Assembly: GCA_013399305.1 (NCBI GenBank)
Contig: VXAI01000050.1
Location: forward strand, 124,001-188,000
DNA from: Rostratula benghalensis
Taxonomy: Eukaryota > Chordata > Aves > Charadriiformes > Rostratulidae
Direction: 5' to 3'
Length of the DNA stretch: 64,000 nt
Shown: piece after piece, positions 38,301 to 52,499 of the stretch
Layout of the letters: the number at the start of each line of letters is the position of its first letter
Numbering within the stretch: position 1 is the stretch's first letter
The notes under the pieces: generated by a model
Told to the model about the DNA's origin: nothing
The model's input: the letters and a program-made list of their open reading frames with translations, nothing else
Databases searched by the model: none
Program-made: the position numbers and the translations under genes

Positions 38301-41300
38301 ATTAAGGAAATTTGTAATTGCTGTCTCCCTTTGATAATGATCTCTGATTTCTGTCTGGAAATTATATAAATCTGGGTATTTTCTGAACTTCATTGTGCCC
38401 TCTAGTTGAGGCGTACACTTGGGACATCTCTCAGTCTGTAAGGCAGAATCAGTGGCTATATTTTTGTGTGCTGTTTCTTTGGTATGGAGAGTTAATCTTG
38501 GAGATGCGCATATATGTAAGTAAAGCAAGTTGAAGAGCATGTTAAAGTTCCATATGGTTACATGGGAATTTGTTGCAGTAATTTCTCTATTGTTTAATGA
38601 TAAACGGTTTCGTGCATCACTTCCCTGGTTAGGCAGTGTTCTGGTCTTTCAGCACCATATAGAACACACCCACAGACATACACATTAATTCCATCCAAAA
38701 TCCAACTGTTACCTAATCCAAGAAGCAATATACTTCTAATTTATCTGTATTGATTTAAGACATTGGTCATAGATACATACAACACTGCTTGAAGTTTTCT
38801 TTGGGCTTTGTGTTTACTTGGGTTTTTCAATGATGGACTGGGTGTTGGGAAAGCTTTGCTTTGTCCTTGAGTTTTGAATTATTTTTGAGATGTGAAAATG
38901 CTTCAGCAATTTTCCAATGCCTGCTTGAGATAGGAGGCTCAATCTTGGATTCTGAAATGTCAGAAGAACTATGAGGTATTGCTTTCTGATTAATATTTTA
39001 GGTTAATAATCTGGTCAGCAGTGTAAGGCATATAAATGTGCATTGTGATTAAATTCCTTTCAATAGAAAATTTCAGATGCAGTTTTTTAAAAAGGCCAGG
39101 GGAGCACGTCAATGAAGAAAAAGAATATATTCCAGAATGTTCAAGTCTATATTCAGATCTTTGCAAGACTTAACTTAGATTCAGACAATGATTGAAGCAT
39201 TATAATGTGCATTTAAATGGTAATCTTTAGATATCCTTTTCCAAGTGAAATGAAATATCCAACTTTTATGTATAGTGTATGTGAAGAAGGTCCAGGATTG
39301 AGATACAATGTTCCAGCACAGTAGGCAGACCAGGGTTTAAATAGGTCAGTAATGCTGTAAGTCTTTAATTCCTGGGTATTTGGGGATCTAGTCTAAACAG
39401 CAAGGTAGCATCTGTGTCTTCTCAAGATCCTAAAATTTGGCCTGATACTTGTCCAGCTTTCAAAAATGGAGGAAGGATGGGTAAAGAGGGGGTGAAGTAG
39501 TTACCCCTTTTCTCTTTCACTACTGGTCCCCTGCCTTGTGGGGGACTGCGGCTCATGCTTTCTCTGGCAGAGACACCAAGGAGTGTCCCATGACTATGGT
39601 GCCGTAGGGTAATCTGGGATAGAAGTTTCCTCTGCAGGCTTTAGCAACACAATCTTAGGGACTGAGTTAACTGAGGTTTCTGCAGGGCTTTGTGAACATC
39701 AGAAATGTGTAAATGTTGGATGTAAAACATGTGAAGGGCTTTGTCTCCCATGGGCTTTAATTTTTTCTCCCTATTAGTACATAAGGAAATACGAAATTAC
39801 ACATGTACAAATTGAATTAGTTTAAAAATATGCACTTTTTTTTTTTTTTCCCCACCATTCTATTTTGGTGTTTTTATATTTTGTAGGTAGTTAGTGGGTA
39901 TTATCTTTAAGCTGCAGATTTTAGAACCCTAGCACTTAAATTAATTTTTCAAATCTGTATACTTTTAATGGATGTCTACCATTATAAATGCTACATTTGA
40001 ATCAACTCACACGTCGTCACTTTTGAGAGCTGCTTATATGGCAAAAAATAAAGCTTGAAAAACTCTAACGGATTTGTGCCAGCTTCACAGGTCATGCAAA
40101 TAGGCCTGTCATCACGGAAATTAATGGAGCTGTACTGATTTGTACAAGCTGGAGATTTGGTTTAGTGCTTCTGGGTACGTTGGGGATGATGTTAACTCTG
40201 TCCAAAAAAGCTCACTTTTTCTTATTCGAGTTGCTGATGCAGTGGTTAGTGCTCTTTGAACTATATTCCTGAATATGAATTTCCTTTTAAATTTGCTGAA
40301 TGTTCTCTTCAAATAATGTTTGGAGTCAGAATGTCACATGTACAGTATCATGTTATACACACTGCTGAGATACCCACTGGCTGGAAAGGGTTAGTGCTCC
40401 CTCTGATTAGAGGAAAAGTGATCCTTTTGTCCTCCCTGTTCAAGAAAACTAAATTCGCTCTGAAAAGCTTTTAAAAATATAGTTCATTTTCTTCTTCTTA
40501 CTTTAGCCAGGAACTACCTGAAAGAGGTGATGATATTAAAAATTATGCAAAAATCAAAATGTTCCTAGTTGTTAAAGAAGTTTTCTTTTAGTTTACTCTA
40601 AACGTTTTTTATCTTTATCTTCTGCTATTAGAAATGAGAATCTTTTAATAATGAATGTAACGTGTTGGGGAAAAAAAAGTTTAAAAATACTTTATAATAT
40701 TTTAAACATAAATATAATATTTTTAAATAACATAAGCGGTTTTATTTTGTGTATAGCTTGTTTTGGGTACATTTTTGCTGAAGTAGTTGAAAGAAATGAC
40801 TGACAAATGAGAAATTCCAACAGTTTTTGTCTTTGGAATATTTTCAGAGGGTGGAGGAAATATATTTAAGAATGGTATATTGTCTTTTACTCCTATTGAG
40901 AGCTGCCTATGTTTTATAATTAAACATTTTATTTACTAAGAAAAATGTTTTTTTTAATTCACAGACTTAGAAAAGCATTGTAGAAAATGCATAATGTCTT
41001 GTAATCCAGTATTGCTATACATAATTAATAGGATTCATTGAATTTGTTCTTTTAGTTGTAGACCACCTTAAGAAAAACTCATTAGAAATGCATCATCCCT
41101 GACAGAACATTCTTTAAACCTGTAACCTAATTAAAACGTGCATGGTTACATGAGGTTAAATATTTTTGAGTAATATATAAAGCTTGGGTAGAAATTCTCA
41201 GAGAAAGTGGCTTTTCTCCTGGCAATTTTAAAATAATGCTGCTGGAAGAATATTTTTCTTGGAAGAGAAAATTGAATTTTTAACTCAGTAAATATATTGT

Positions 41301-41517
41301 GACTATGAACTAAGTGTTGCTGGATTTAAATATTCAGCATACATCTAGTGGTTAAAAGCTGAATTTCAGATAAACACTTTTATATCCTGTGAAATCATTT
41401 GGAATTTCAGGATCCTTGTTGCCACAGCCTTGAATAGATCCTGGTATTTTAATCTTGGCCAAGAAACTATTTTGACATATGCAAAGAAGCTTCTACTTAT
41501 TTACAGAGTATAAAAGG

Positions 41518-41542
41518 GCTGTGTGAAGGCTGTGTGAGGTGT
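41518..41542. repeat. Short direct repeat
   Basis: GGCTGTGTGA is repeated with a 12-bp period. A minor local duplication. Confidence 0.5.
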
Positions 41543-42235
41543 GATGCTGGGTAGGTACAGTTTGTAATTTGAAGAGAGCAAGTAGGGAATTGTTGGAGAG
41601 TGACAGCGCCTTAACTGCCCTTTGCAGCTGTGAGTCTCTGTTTCAGTACAGGATGATGTGACGCTTCCAGAAGCTACAATTTATTATCTAAATCTCTGCT
41701 GTGGCAACTTGGATGCGCTTAGGTCCAGTCTTTATCCAGAAGCAATTACCTTGCATCTATTCTGCAAATGTATAATAGTAAACACAAACAACTTGAAACT
41801 CCTCTCTCTCTTCCAAAAAATCTGTGTACTAAATTGTTTTAATGAACCTCTTTTAACTTTCCAAGAATAAGATAAGTTGTGGAGTAAGAACTTGTAGGAC
41901 AAGTTACCACCCGTGGCCAGTTTGATATAGGTGCACAGTGTGTAAGATGTTTGCAGTTACATGGTTCATAATGTTTCAGACTGGTCAGCCCATCTACCAG
42001 CTGGACTTTTGTTTTGGGTAGAATTTACAGTGAGACTGAGCAGAACATAAGCATGTGTGAGAACAATTTGATTTTTCCAAAGCTGTACAAAACCATTTCA
42101 GCCCCTTTCCCTCCAACAAATGGGCTTGTTTACTTCTGCTTTGGAAAACCTCATGTTAATAGAGTAGCTCTATTTCTAGATAATCTCTTTTTGCCTTTCC
42201 TTTGAAAACCTGTATATTGGCGTTATTTGTTATGT

Positions 42236-42484
42236 ATGGGTACAAGTTGGAACACAAGAGGTTCCACTTAAATATGAGGAAAAACTTCTTCACAGTGAGG
42301 GTGACAGAACACTGGAACGTGCTACCCAGAGAGGTGGTGAAGTCTCCTTCTCTGGAGACATTCAAAACCCGTCTGGATGCGTTCCTGTGTGACGTGATCT
42401 AGGTGTTCCTGCTCTGGTAGGGGGACTGGACTAGATGATCTTTCAAGATCCCTTCCAATCCCTGATATTCTGTGATTCTGTGAT
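42236..42484 (+). mobile_element. CR1 3' end, plus strand, well preserved
   Basis: It begins near TACAAGTTGGAACACAAGAG and reads the last part of ORF2 in one open frame of 66 codons at 42202-42402. That frame includes EHKRFHLNMRKNFFTVRVTE and HWNVLPREVVKSPSLETFKT, ending at the natural stop region. A short 3' UTR follows (GGGGGACTGGACTAGATGATC, then CCCTTCCAATCCCTGATATTC), and then two ATTCTGTG octamers at 42468-42483. The tail reads cleanly, which suggests one of the younger copies here. Strong 5' truncation means it codes for no enzyme. Confidence 0.95.
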
Positions 42485-45400
42485 TTTTCTTTTTAGGGAA
42501 TTCATACCATATTTCTCCGCATATGTGGATTTTCCCCCTTTCGAATTTAACAGATCATAATGAGCTGTATTCCATTGAATCAGTATGTTTCATTTCATGG
42601 ATTATTATTGAAGTACTGGAGTGTGATGGCTGTTGCCGGGCTGTTAAGTTGATCAGGATAACCTAGCTACTTAAGAAATATTAAAATGACATACCAAATT
42701 CTTGTGAAATCTTCATTGAAGAAAATTAGTGTGGATTGTACCTTGGTAAATAAAATAGCATTTTTTCAGTAGTTTGGTTTTAGTACCCAAAGGCAATAAT
42801 CCACATTATGGATTTAATGGCCTGTGAAGAATTCTGGAAGGCATTACAAGGACTTTGAAAACAGTAACTTCAGGAGTTTTTTTGTTTTAAATTTAATAGG
42901 CGTAAAAATCAATCTGATTCCTCCCTTTCAGACTTTGATTTTCTGAAATAAAGATTTTGAACAATATACCAAACATCAGCCTGTTATGTCCAAAACATGG
43001 AAAGTAAATGAGGAAATGATACGACTAGTAACAGATGACTAAGGTATCTGGATTAAGCAATAAACTGTTTATCTGAAGAGGTAGTCTAATATCAAAAGAT
43101 CTCTTAAATTTTTTACTAAATAATTTTTACTTTTAGTCCTATATGGATAAAGCTACGTTTTTAAACTTTTGTGTCCGTGGTGTCTATTTAAATGAAATCT
43201 TTGTAGGACTTGTAGTGCTACACTTGTGCGTAGCACACAAACACTTCATGCAGAGTTTGACTGTATTAATGTTGTTTGGTTTATTTTGAACTGAAAGAAG
43301 TAGTATTTCAAAGGATGTGATGGGTGTCTAGGTCAGATTTCTGATGGTGATATTGAATTCAGCTAGTAATGCCTATGCACTTTGGAAATTCTCATGTGAT
43401 TGAGAACTCTTACATGAAAACCAGACAGTTTAGTAAGCCTGTTTTTTAATTGGTTCCGTCCTTGTAAGCAATCAAATGAAAATTATTAAAGTATAAGAAA
43501 CACTGTTTGCTTGCAAAAGAAAATAAAATACAATGCAATAGACTTATGTAAAAATACAAACATTATTAACAAGCTAATCTCTATAGTTTGTTACCACACT
43601 TGCAGTATTTTTGGCTTGATGAGAGCAAGTACAAAACCCAATAACAGCACGCATTTCAAAAAAGTGGATCTCCCTCTGACTGAATCACTGTATAGATTGC
43701 TTTTATACCTCGATACTGTGTAATTTACATGCAAATGTGAATTATACCTAATAATTGCATAGATGGTAATATAACTCTTAGTATTCTTACTGTACCTGTT
43801 AAGTGCTGGTTAACATCATTTCTATACTGCGGTACCCATAGTTTTAGAACGTTAAAAATTAAATTTGCAGATGCATAAAAGGACACGGCTTGAATTTTTT
43901 ATAGCATAAAACACTGCTAAAACATTATTATGCTTAGTTTGAAAACATTCCAAATCTAATATTAAACTTATCACAAAAGTAATTGCACTTGTTACTGCAG
44001 TGAGAGGCCTGTATGTTCTTCCTTAACTCAAACTAGTAGATAATTATCTGAATTTTATGTGCAGTGTAGAAATACTTTTTCTGCTGCAGACAAAAGAACA
44101 TTGTAATCAGGCTTCTTGAAGCCCTACATGATTTCGTTTTATTTATCTTGCCTAGATATTAGCACTTAGAAGTCTTTATGCTTACAACAAATATTTTAAT
44201 GCACTCATAGCATTGTAACTACGCTTTTCTAGGAATAAAAGCTTTACGGGTTTTGTAAGGAGGTGGTAATGTTCTAGACTAATTGCAATAACTGGAAAAT
44301 AGACCCTCTTTTGAGCACACCAGCCTCTTTACGTCTGTAACAGCAGGAGAGGTCTTGACGAGCAACTGGAAGTTGTTGCAAGTTTAACCTGTTTACTCAT
44401 GTGCATCATCTGTGAGAAAAAATAGTGGGTGTCTGTGGAGCAGAGATGGAGAAAAAAGAAAGGGTATTATGCAGAGAAGAGACAAGAGGGTCATTAAGTC
44501 CTTTCAGTCAGGGACATAAGAGATGAATATGAAGCACTGTGTTAGGGATGAGCAAGAATTGTTAAAAGCGTCGGAATCCTGATGTTCTCTGCTGTGTTTT
44601 TTAGCATCCTTTGGAGTTTATATTGTATCTCTCGGGGTCATCTGGGTTTTCTGAATCTCCATCTGAGTCAGAACGGAGAGGTTTAGAAGACTCAGTGAAA
44701 GAATTGAGGGATTTCTCTAGAGCGGTGTGTTTATTTAGTGAAGTATCTGAAATTGCTGAGCTGGGCATCATGAGTGTATGATACGCAGTGAATATTAGTG
44801 GTGTCTGGAGGCTTACTGTATTTTATAACAGTCTTGGGAGTTTCAAGAAGCACCTGGTTTTATAATGATGGATATGATACTTTGTGCATTTTTTATGTAT
44901 AGTAGTTAGGAGGTTTTCTTTTTTTTATGTTGAGCACAGTGGCTAAGAAATTGATAACTGCTGGAGGTGTATCTGAGATTCAGTTTGATGGAGAAGTAGT
45001 GATTATTGAATCTCCTCATAGCAATTTGAGAGAGTCCAGAAGATAAGATAATCTGGGTATTGACCTTGTTCTTACTGAAAATAGACCATGATTTGCTGTT
45101 GTGGGATTGGCCAAATTGTCGTTTTTACTTCGTGTGTGTGTGTAAGAAATTTGTTGTGGTCAGTGCTGTAGACCTAAGGCAGCCAGCCATAGTAGCAAAA
45201 GTTCAGATGCCTTGTTCCAGGCATCTACTTGGAAAGTATCTTAGAATCACAGCAGCTAATACCCACCATCATCAGTCCTCTGTAAGTGACTTTCGATATC
45301 TGCACTCTTACTAACTCTGGTATTGGCTATCAGTCGTTGAACAGCCAATGCTAACCAATGCTATCAAAGCTTTCAGAAGTCCAGACAACGCATGGGAAAG

Positions 45401-48400
45401 GTTTAGCAGATTTTAATGTTTGAGGTGCCTCTTTAAGATATTTTGACTTGAGAGGAGGGTGCATGTGTTTATTTCTTTTCCAGTAGAAAGCCATGTCAAT
45501 TTTCAGTAGAAAAATACTTGTCTTTTTGTAACGCAGAAATAGGCAGTGCTTACAGATATTCAGGGAAGACAGTTTTACAAGATCCATGATAAATGGGTCT
45601 TTAAAACTTTTGCACCAGTTTCTGCAGAGACAAATGGAATTCTCTGTGAGGGACAGCAATGGCATCTATATTCCTCTGGTTATTTGAAGAGCTGAATCAT
45701 TCCCCTTTGCTTTTCTGACCTATGAAATCTGTTATTCCATTTGTAGATAGGAGGAAAGAACAGTTTAACATGAAATAGCAGGAAGAAAATGTTTCTCTGG
45801 GAGACTTAAGCGTAGGAAGAGGTGGCTGGTAAATAGGTTGAGTGCTGCTGAGGAATGTGTGTCTCCTGACAATTGCTTGCTATGTTTTGCAAGACTTAGG
45901 ATAGAAAATGATAGTTACAGACGCGAAGAGAAGGTTTCAATCTCGGAACAAACAGAGGACATGATTCTAATAAAAGTTACAGATACTCAGGGGAACAGAA
46001 CAAAGTTATGTATTACACTCATTTTAATGCCAAGGTCAAGTCAAAACAGAGACTCCTGTTGCAGTACTTACCTGCTCTTACAATTTACACCTGAATGCAG
46101 ATCTATGGCCATTTAATGTTTTTTAAAATTTATATGTGTATTCAATATTCAGAAATGCAGCAAGTTTTTTTGACTCTGCAGTATTTACCATGAAATAGGT
46201 AGCTTCCTAATTAGCAAGTTGGTGGAAATGTTTTAGGAGGCAAAACCAAGATGATATTTTAACTATAAAACATATCTCTAGCTCAATTTGAAAAAAAGAG
46301 GAAAAAAGAAAAAAAGATTCCTCTAACAGGGAATCAGTGGAATGAAATGTATGAGGATGCCATCTCCGTGTATTTACTGTAAAGAAATGAACTGCGGCCA
46401 TTGCTTCTTTGTGCCACGTCTATGCATGCTTCTTTGCCGTCCAGACAAATTAATTCAAGGTTCTGATTTATAAGATCATATCAATTCACAAAGTATAATT
46501 ACCTAGTGATCATTGGTCAGTAAAATGACAGAGATACCAGATTTCCCTGAAAGATGATACTGAAATCTTAACTGTGTGCGAGCGTGATTGCTGCAAGGTG
46601 ACATTGAATCAGAGTGACCTTGGAACAGACAGGTGTTCTTGGTAGTCAGCAGAGCTGTAGGGAATGCTGACAGGAGGATCTGACAAGTGTGAAACATCCG
46701 CTGCTGGCTGGGAGTATATTCCTTGTTGTGTCATGGTTAAACAAATCTGATAGCAAATCCTCCCTTTCCTCACTCCCTGAAAGCCCTGTTGCAAACTGAG
46801 TTTCTACATTCAAAGGCAGGATGATACATAAGACCCCGTTTTGTTTATGCATACAAGTCTCATGAAGAGAAAGACTGAAGTGTCTAGAGGTTAAAATGTG
46901 TCACAGATGCTCCTAGATAAATAATTTGATGGGACATAGTAATGAAACAATTCTGTTTCTTAACAAAATTGCGTATTTGCAAGATAATTAACCCTGTAGC
47001 GTGTCCTGCCAGGAAGCAGGTGAAGTCAAAACATTTAGAATCACAGTAGGAAAAGAACACTTTACCACGCTGTCAATAAATAAAAATAAAATGTTTTGAT
47101 AATAGAAGTGTTTTTTAACCCTGGAATTTTCATACTTTTCAGATTAGAACTGTAAATGTTTTTGTTGTATTTTTAGTAAGTTTTACTTCTTTTCTTTACC
47201 ATTTCCTGTGTTTTCTTCAGAAAGCAAAAATTGCATTTGCAGTATTTGCTTCAGAAATATTTCAATAGCATGTTATTTGGGTACCTCAATTTACATCTAG
47301 GAAAGTAGAGGATATTTAAACCAAGATTATGTGAAGTAGTTATCATCTTTGAATCCTGATGTTTGTTAAAGAAAAGTGTTGAACGATAAAGAATTTTATA
47401 ATTTCTTTTCTTAATGACTTTTTTGAATTTTTTTTCAAAAAGCTTGAAAGCTTTAACTTTCAAGCTGCCCTGTGTATTGATAAAGCTTCTTGTTCATATT
47501 TAGGTGCTTTTTGCACTGTACTTTTTTCTTCTTAAACTATGATAGGTTACACAAAAAATTGTGTGCATCATAAACTCCTTATATTAGCAAGTAGACAAAT
47601 TGCATTTGTTTCAACAAAATAATTATAAGCAATATTTACTTACCTGAGAACTTGAAAACCTGCTTTTGTTCCCCTTTCCAATAATTTGTTTTCATGGCTG
47701 TCTAAAAATGTTTTAGAAGGAAATATCTACATGCATTTTTTGTACTTTAGGTTATGTTTTTTCAAGGGCAAAATGCTTGATATATATATTACATACATAT
47801 ATTAAATTCCAAGGCAGTCATGTACATTACTGCCATGCAAATATTATTTAATGCATAAAATACTTTTAAAGCAAAATTCAATAAATGCAGAATTCTCCAT
47901 GGAGAGGCAGTTGAAAAACTCATAAATTTAGATTACACCGTCACGTCAGTGAATTCAAATTAATGAAATGGCATCCCACACAAGCACTACAGTAATTTAC
48001 ATATTAATTTCCACTAATGTTTTTTTATGGCTGTAACAGACTTGTACTAGTCATATTCGATAAAATACAACAGATTGTGAAACAACAAAGAGTGAGCAGT
48101 TGGGTATGATTTATCTGTTGTTCCATTGGATCCTCATTTTCCCAGGAAAATGCTCTGTCTACATTATTAATGTCTGACAATTTTCTTGCATTCATGCCCT
48201 GAGGCAGAATATGTCTGTTAATTTTGTGTAACGGCTGCTTTCCTAACAAATGGTATTTATTTTTCATATTATGATAATACTAATAAACAGGAAGTAAAGC
48301 TAGCTTTGTGGAATTGGACACTAAAGTGAAACACACATTTCAGTATGTACAAGTTGTATTTATTTTAGGTTACACAGGTGTAAATGGAATTTTCATTGGA

Positions 48401-48454
48401 TTTTGTATGCTTTCATTCTATGCAGTAGTCCCTGCCTTGATACTGAATGCTTCC

Positions 48455-48540
48455 TTATTTATTTTTTTTTTGTTCTTGTTTGTTTGGGTTGGGGTTTTTT
48501 TTTTTTTGTTTGGCTTTGTTTGTTTGTTTGTTTTTTTCTT
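48455..48540. repeat. T/G-rich low-complexity tract with (GTTT)n
   Basis: Long T runs are mixed with GTTT units (TTTGTTTGTTTGTTTG near 48516-48531). On the plus strand this reads as a run of Phe, Leu, Val and Gly, which mimics membrane segments. It is simple sequence. Confidence 0.85.
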
Positions 48541-48804
48541 TAATGGGCACTACACCTGTGGGCAAAGAACTTGCTGTGGCAGGATGTGCTGGCAACCTGC
48601 TTCCCTTCAGAAGATAGCTCGTGTCCATGCAGCTGTAGTGACCTCCTTCAGAACTTGGGTCTCTTACCAAAAGACTTTTCTTATATTAGTTGTTTTCACT
48701 TCCCCCCATTCAGTGTGGAACCAAATATGGTGTGGGTGAAGGACATACTGTTTTCGGAATCTGTAGCACTGCACTAGCTAAGTGGTGGGTAAAGTAATGT
48801 GCAA

Positions 48805-48839
48805 GGTCTCTAGAAAAATCTAGGTCTCTAGAAAAATCT
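48805..48839. repeat. 18-bp tandem duplication
   Basis: GGTCTCTAGAAAAATCTA is followed directly by a second copy that is identical over 17 of 18 bases. This suggests a recent local duplication. Confidence 0.85.
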
Positions 48840-51639
48840 CAAAAACTTCTAAGAGGTTAAAAACCAAATACACACTGTTAATTTAAATGGTACATAAATA
48901 TCAGGTAACTTTGAAATAAATCTGTCTTTCCTTAATGGCAGTATTAGCTTTTCATGACTATTTAAAAACTTGTAATAATACATGTAATCCGAGGTCATAG
49001 AGAGGAAACATCCTGCTTGTATAAAGTATGAGCCTCCGTGGGAGAAACATTCTAGAAAGTGTCTACTGCTGACAGGGCAAGCAGAGTTCGTAAGAATGTG
49101 TTTAGCAGTCAAGGATGAAACTAAGATGTTTCTATCTGTATACTTGTATACAAAATATCGTGCTTGGTTTTGGTTTGGTTTGTTTTTTTCCCCCTGTTCT
49201 TTAATTCTGGCAATAAACTTATCTCCCTGGAATCTCAGAAGACTTAATTTCTCATTTCTTTTTACTACATATCACTTGCATTATTCTGTGCTGTATTTTA
49301 TGACTGACTTTGACTTTAAAACTTCAAAGAAGAAATATTGCATAATTTTCATGTCTAGGTTGAAATAAAAATAAATGAAAAGCTAAATGCTTAGGAAAGT
49401 TTTTAGGCAAGGGAGTACATTAGACAAACTTCAGTGTGACTAATAATACTGCAATACTGATATGAACCAAAGTGCTTCAACAAAGTTGCTAAACGTAGTG
49501 CATCAGGTTATGTTTTGGAAACAGGTTATCCACTGCCTACTCCATCTCCTACCTGTGGTAGTTGTTTACAGGTAGTACCCACTCCCAGTTGCCCAGAAGA
49601 GATGGTCTCAGCTTCGTGTGGTTGTATACGGTGCCAACCTGCATATAGTCGAGTGGGATGGTTGTTAGCTGATGGTTGCATCTTTTGCTAGCTGTAATTG
49701 CCTACACTTCTAAGCATTTTTAGCAATTTCCAAGCTAAACAAAATCTCGGTTCATTGCCACATGTGCATTAAGATGCAAATTAGCTAAATTTTAGGTAAG
49801 GAAGCATTTCCAAGTTTGATTCCTTTTTCTTTCTGCATGGATAGAATGAAACAATGAGATGGCTTTTCTTTCTCCACGTTTTTCTGACCTCTTTGATTCC
49901 GTTGTAATAAATTCCTATTCTGGTTTTGTAGCTCAGCCTGCACCCAACCTTGTGCTTTGTGGGTCCTCAGTCCTGTCCTGCAGCAGGTAAAATACATCTC
50001 TTAAATAGTGCCGCATCCTCTTCAGCACACGGAGCGGTAACACGACGTCCGCATCACTTAGTAATGGCTGCAGGTTTGGGGTTTGGAAATGAAGAATCAG
50101 AGGCTCGCCAAAGCTAAAGGCACTTTATGCATTTCAGTGTATTTTTACCAGAGTGGGATGCTTTTAGAATTATCTTCTGAATGCTCAGAATGATTCGCTG
50201 CTAAGAAGAGCGGCAATGGGAGCAGAAAGTGAAATTTTGTGACAATACACCTATAAATGTTTTTTCTTGAGCGTGCTCTTTTTCAGTGGAAGCAAGGTTT
50301 GCCAGGTGCTGAGGAATGCAGCGTTGTAATGCGGCTATAATCTCATAATAGTATTTGAATTATTACAGCCTTTGTCAAAATTTGTGGCTTATTTGAGAAA
50401 TATTATGTACAGAATTGTTTGAAATGATCCTGGAAATGGCTATAATGACTAGTGAAAGGAAGATAAAATTCAGACTTCATGCTTCTATTTCCCCTTTGTG
50501 CTGCACATAGCTTTATTTTTAAATCTTTTTCTTTTTTTTTTTGAATTCCAAATATGCTTTCTTATGTGAAAAAGTATTAGTAATGATAAAGTATGTGTGA
50601 AATTGACATTCGTCCAAAGTGACATTAACTAAAGGTACAGCAATGACTATGCTGCCTCAGACCACGGTCTGCTACCTCAGCATCTCCTTCCCAAATGCAT
50701 TATCTAGTCTTTGTTGTTCTTTTTCCATTATTACATTCAGGGAATATCTTTCTTCTTACATAAAGATTACAATTATATACTTCAGTGGTGAGACACAGAC
50801 TGTATCAGAATGTGTATTTACAGCTGTAAAATGCTTGACTTCTCCATACTGGTAGATTCCTTATCAGCCTTTTGGAAACTTCCCTTTATTTTCCCAGCTG
50901 ACATCTGTATACCTGGAGCTGTGCAAACAGATCAAATGAAATAAGCAAGCTTACTTGACCACAGAAGGCTGGCTGAATTAATCAAACTTGATAAAATTTT
51001 GTGGATATAGAAGTTTCAAGTGTTTGGGGGAAAAGTTAAGGGCAAATTTAAGTAAAGCAGGCTAGAAGGAAATAAGTAGCAGTCATGAATGGTTTTCACA
51101 TAAACAGAAAAAGTTTCGAGGGACATAATTTTTCGTGCTGCATTAAAAGTACATTCTGAGGAAAAGATTTCAGTAATGAAATGGTACATTTGTAAGGCTG
51201 TTCTCACCTCATGCAATTATTGTGCAAATATTTGTTATGCAGCTCTTATGATATCTAACATTACACTTGCAGGCAGGAGAGAATGCCTTGGGTGGTACAG
51301 ATTATGCGTGTAGGCAATATCATGCATGGTAAATTAATATTAATTGGTAATATTTTACAGTATTATTATGGGGCTTCTGGTTATGTGGTGGAGAGAATTG
51401 CTAAGTGACCTATTGCTTTTAAAACCTTTTTTAGGAGTAAAATTTGAATTACTATGAAATAGTAAAACTTATAGCGCAAATAGCTAAATAAATATTTTCT
51501 TATCTCACAGATAGCTAACAAAGTTATATACAGTGATAGAATTTCTAAAAAAATCAGGCTTTCAGTTTTACATGGAATAAAGCAAGATATCAGTCAGGCT
51601 TGGGAATGTTTCAAAATCTTAAAACTTTACTTATTTTTT

Positions 51640-51760
51640 TGTGCTTTTTGGTTTTGTGGGGTTTTTCATTATTTTTTTCGGGGGGGGGTTTTGGTTGTTA
51701 TTGTTTGTTTCTTGGGGTTTTCTTTTTGGGGTTTTTTTTTCATTTTTATTTTTTAAGCTG
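51640..51760. repeat. T/G-rich low-complexity tract
   Basis: Alternating runs of T and G, including nine G at 51680-51688 and several GGGG blocks. Simple sequence with strand asymmetry. Confidence 0.8.
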
Positions 51761-52197
51761 TATTGTTTCACTGTGCAGTATACATAGCGGCCTGTTAATC
51801 AGTGAATGTGTTCATTATAATTTTCTGAGGTTTACTCATTTATGCATTTCATTCAGCTGAGATGGTTTTGTCCTCTCTAGTCTCCTATGTTGAGATTTGA
51901 CTCCCCGTCGTCGTCCCTCCCTCCCCCCTCTTTTTTTTTTCTAGTTCTACTGGAACTAGAAAGTAAAATCTTTCTATTTTTTTCAGTCCAGCCAAGTTCA
52001 CCTGAATTTATATGCCTTAGCTCACAGAACGTTTTTCTCACAGGACCCATCTTTGGCATTATGCTTGTTATTTGTCATGTTGTAGACCAAAATATTTCCC
52101 TTCACTTTATTGCATTTATGAATCTTTCCTTTTGTCTGTGGAAAAGGTAGAATAGAGAAGGTAGAGTAATATCTTCTCTTCTCCCCTTATTACTCAG

Positions 52198-52210
52198 ATA
52201 GAACCTGCAG
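52198..52210 (+). other. Possible 13-nt microexon (low confidence)
   Basis: A strong pyrimidine tract (TCTTCTCTTCTCCCCTTATT then ACTCAG) ends at 52197, and CAG/GTAAGA follows at 52208. Both splice signals are close to consensus, but the bracketed segment is only 13 bases and would shift frame. It could be a decoy pair. Confidence 0.12.
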
Positions 52211-52402
52211 GTAAGAAAGAACAAAATCTCTGAGGAAGTAAAAGCTAAATAAAGCATGTACTATTTCTTCAAGTTCTGTCTGGACTTACAATGTGCATTC
52301 TGGAGTGGGTTTGATATTGGATGAAAGATGGAAATGTGGACAACAGTAAAATTTTTTGTAGTCAAAAAATATGGACAAGGACAAATAGGCCCTGACACAA
52401 TA

Positions 52403-52499
52403 CCTTAAGGCCTTCCAGTAATGCCCATGTTCACAGTAAGTTCAAAGTGTGGGTAGGGAGATGAAATAGGGTGGCAACACATTACTTAATGTTGCTTCA
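52403..52499 (+). repeat. 95-bp segment shared with the solo LTR
   Basis: This segment matches 54822-54916 with about seven or eight differences and one single-base indel (for example CCTTCCAGTAATGCCCATGT and GTAAGTTCAAAGTGTGGG in both). The second copy lies inside a recognisable LTR, but the sequence around this copy does not look like LTR. It could be a fragment of a related LTR, or a local duplication. Confidence 0.85.

Larger units (their letters stand above)
30075..42235. other. Unique DNA with possible conserved non-coding blocks
   Basis: No supported gene in about 12 kb. It holds an (ATTT)8 microsatellite at 30696-30727, a GC-box-like GGGCGGGGCG at 31082, and possible small exons near 31309 and 36841. 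A 20-bp-period duplication lies at 33711-33748 and a 16-bp perfect palindrome at 35338-35353. Two blocks (32230-32505 and 34870-35160) have less AT-rich, more varied sequence than their surroundings. The second contains the octamer ATGCAAAT at 34922. These may be regulatory, but nothing in the sequence alone proves it. Confidence 0.55.
42485..52402. other. Unique AT-rich non-coding DNA
   Basis: No supported gene in about 10 kb. It holds T/G-rich low-complexity tracts near 48455-48540 and 51640-51760, the latter with a run of 9 G at 51680. An 18-bp tandem duplication lies at 48805-48839, and a less AT-rich block at 50030-50350 could be conserved. The 143-codon plus frame at 48308-48739 owes part of its length to the T/G tract. 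A possible 13-nt exon at 52198 is listed separately. Confidence 0.6.

Noticed and set aside
48308..48739. 143-codon plus-strand frame resembling a membrane protein
   Set aside because: The hydrophobic part comes from a T/G-rich simple tract at 48455-48540. No domain, no start context and no splice structure support a gene.
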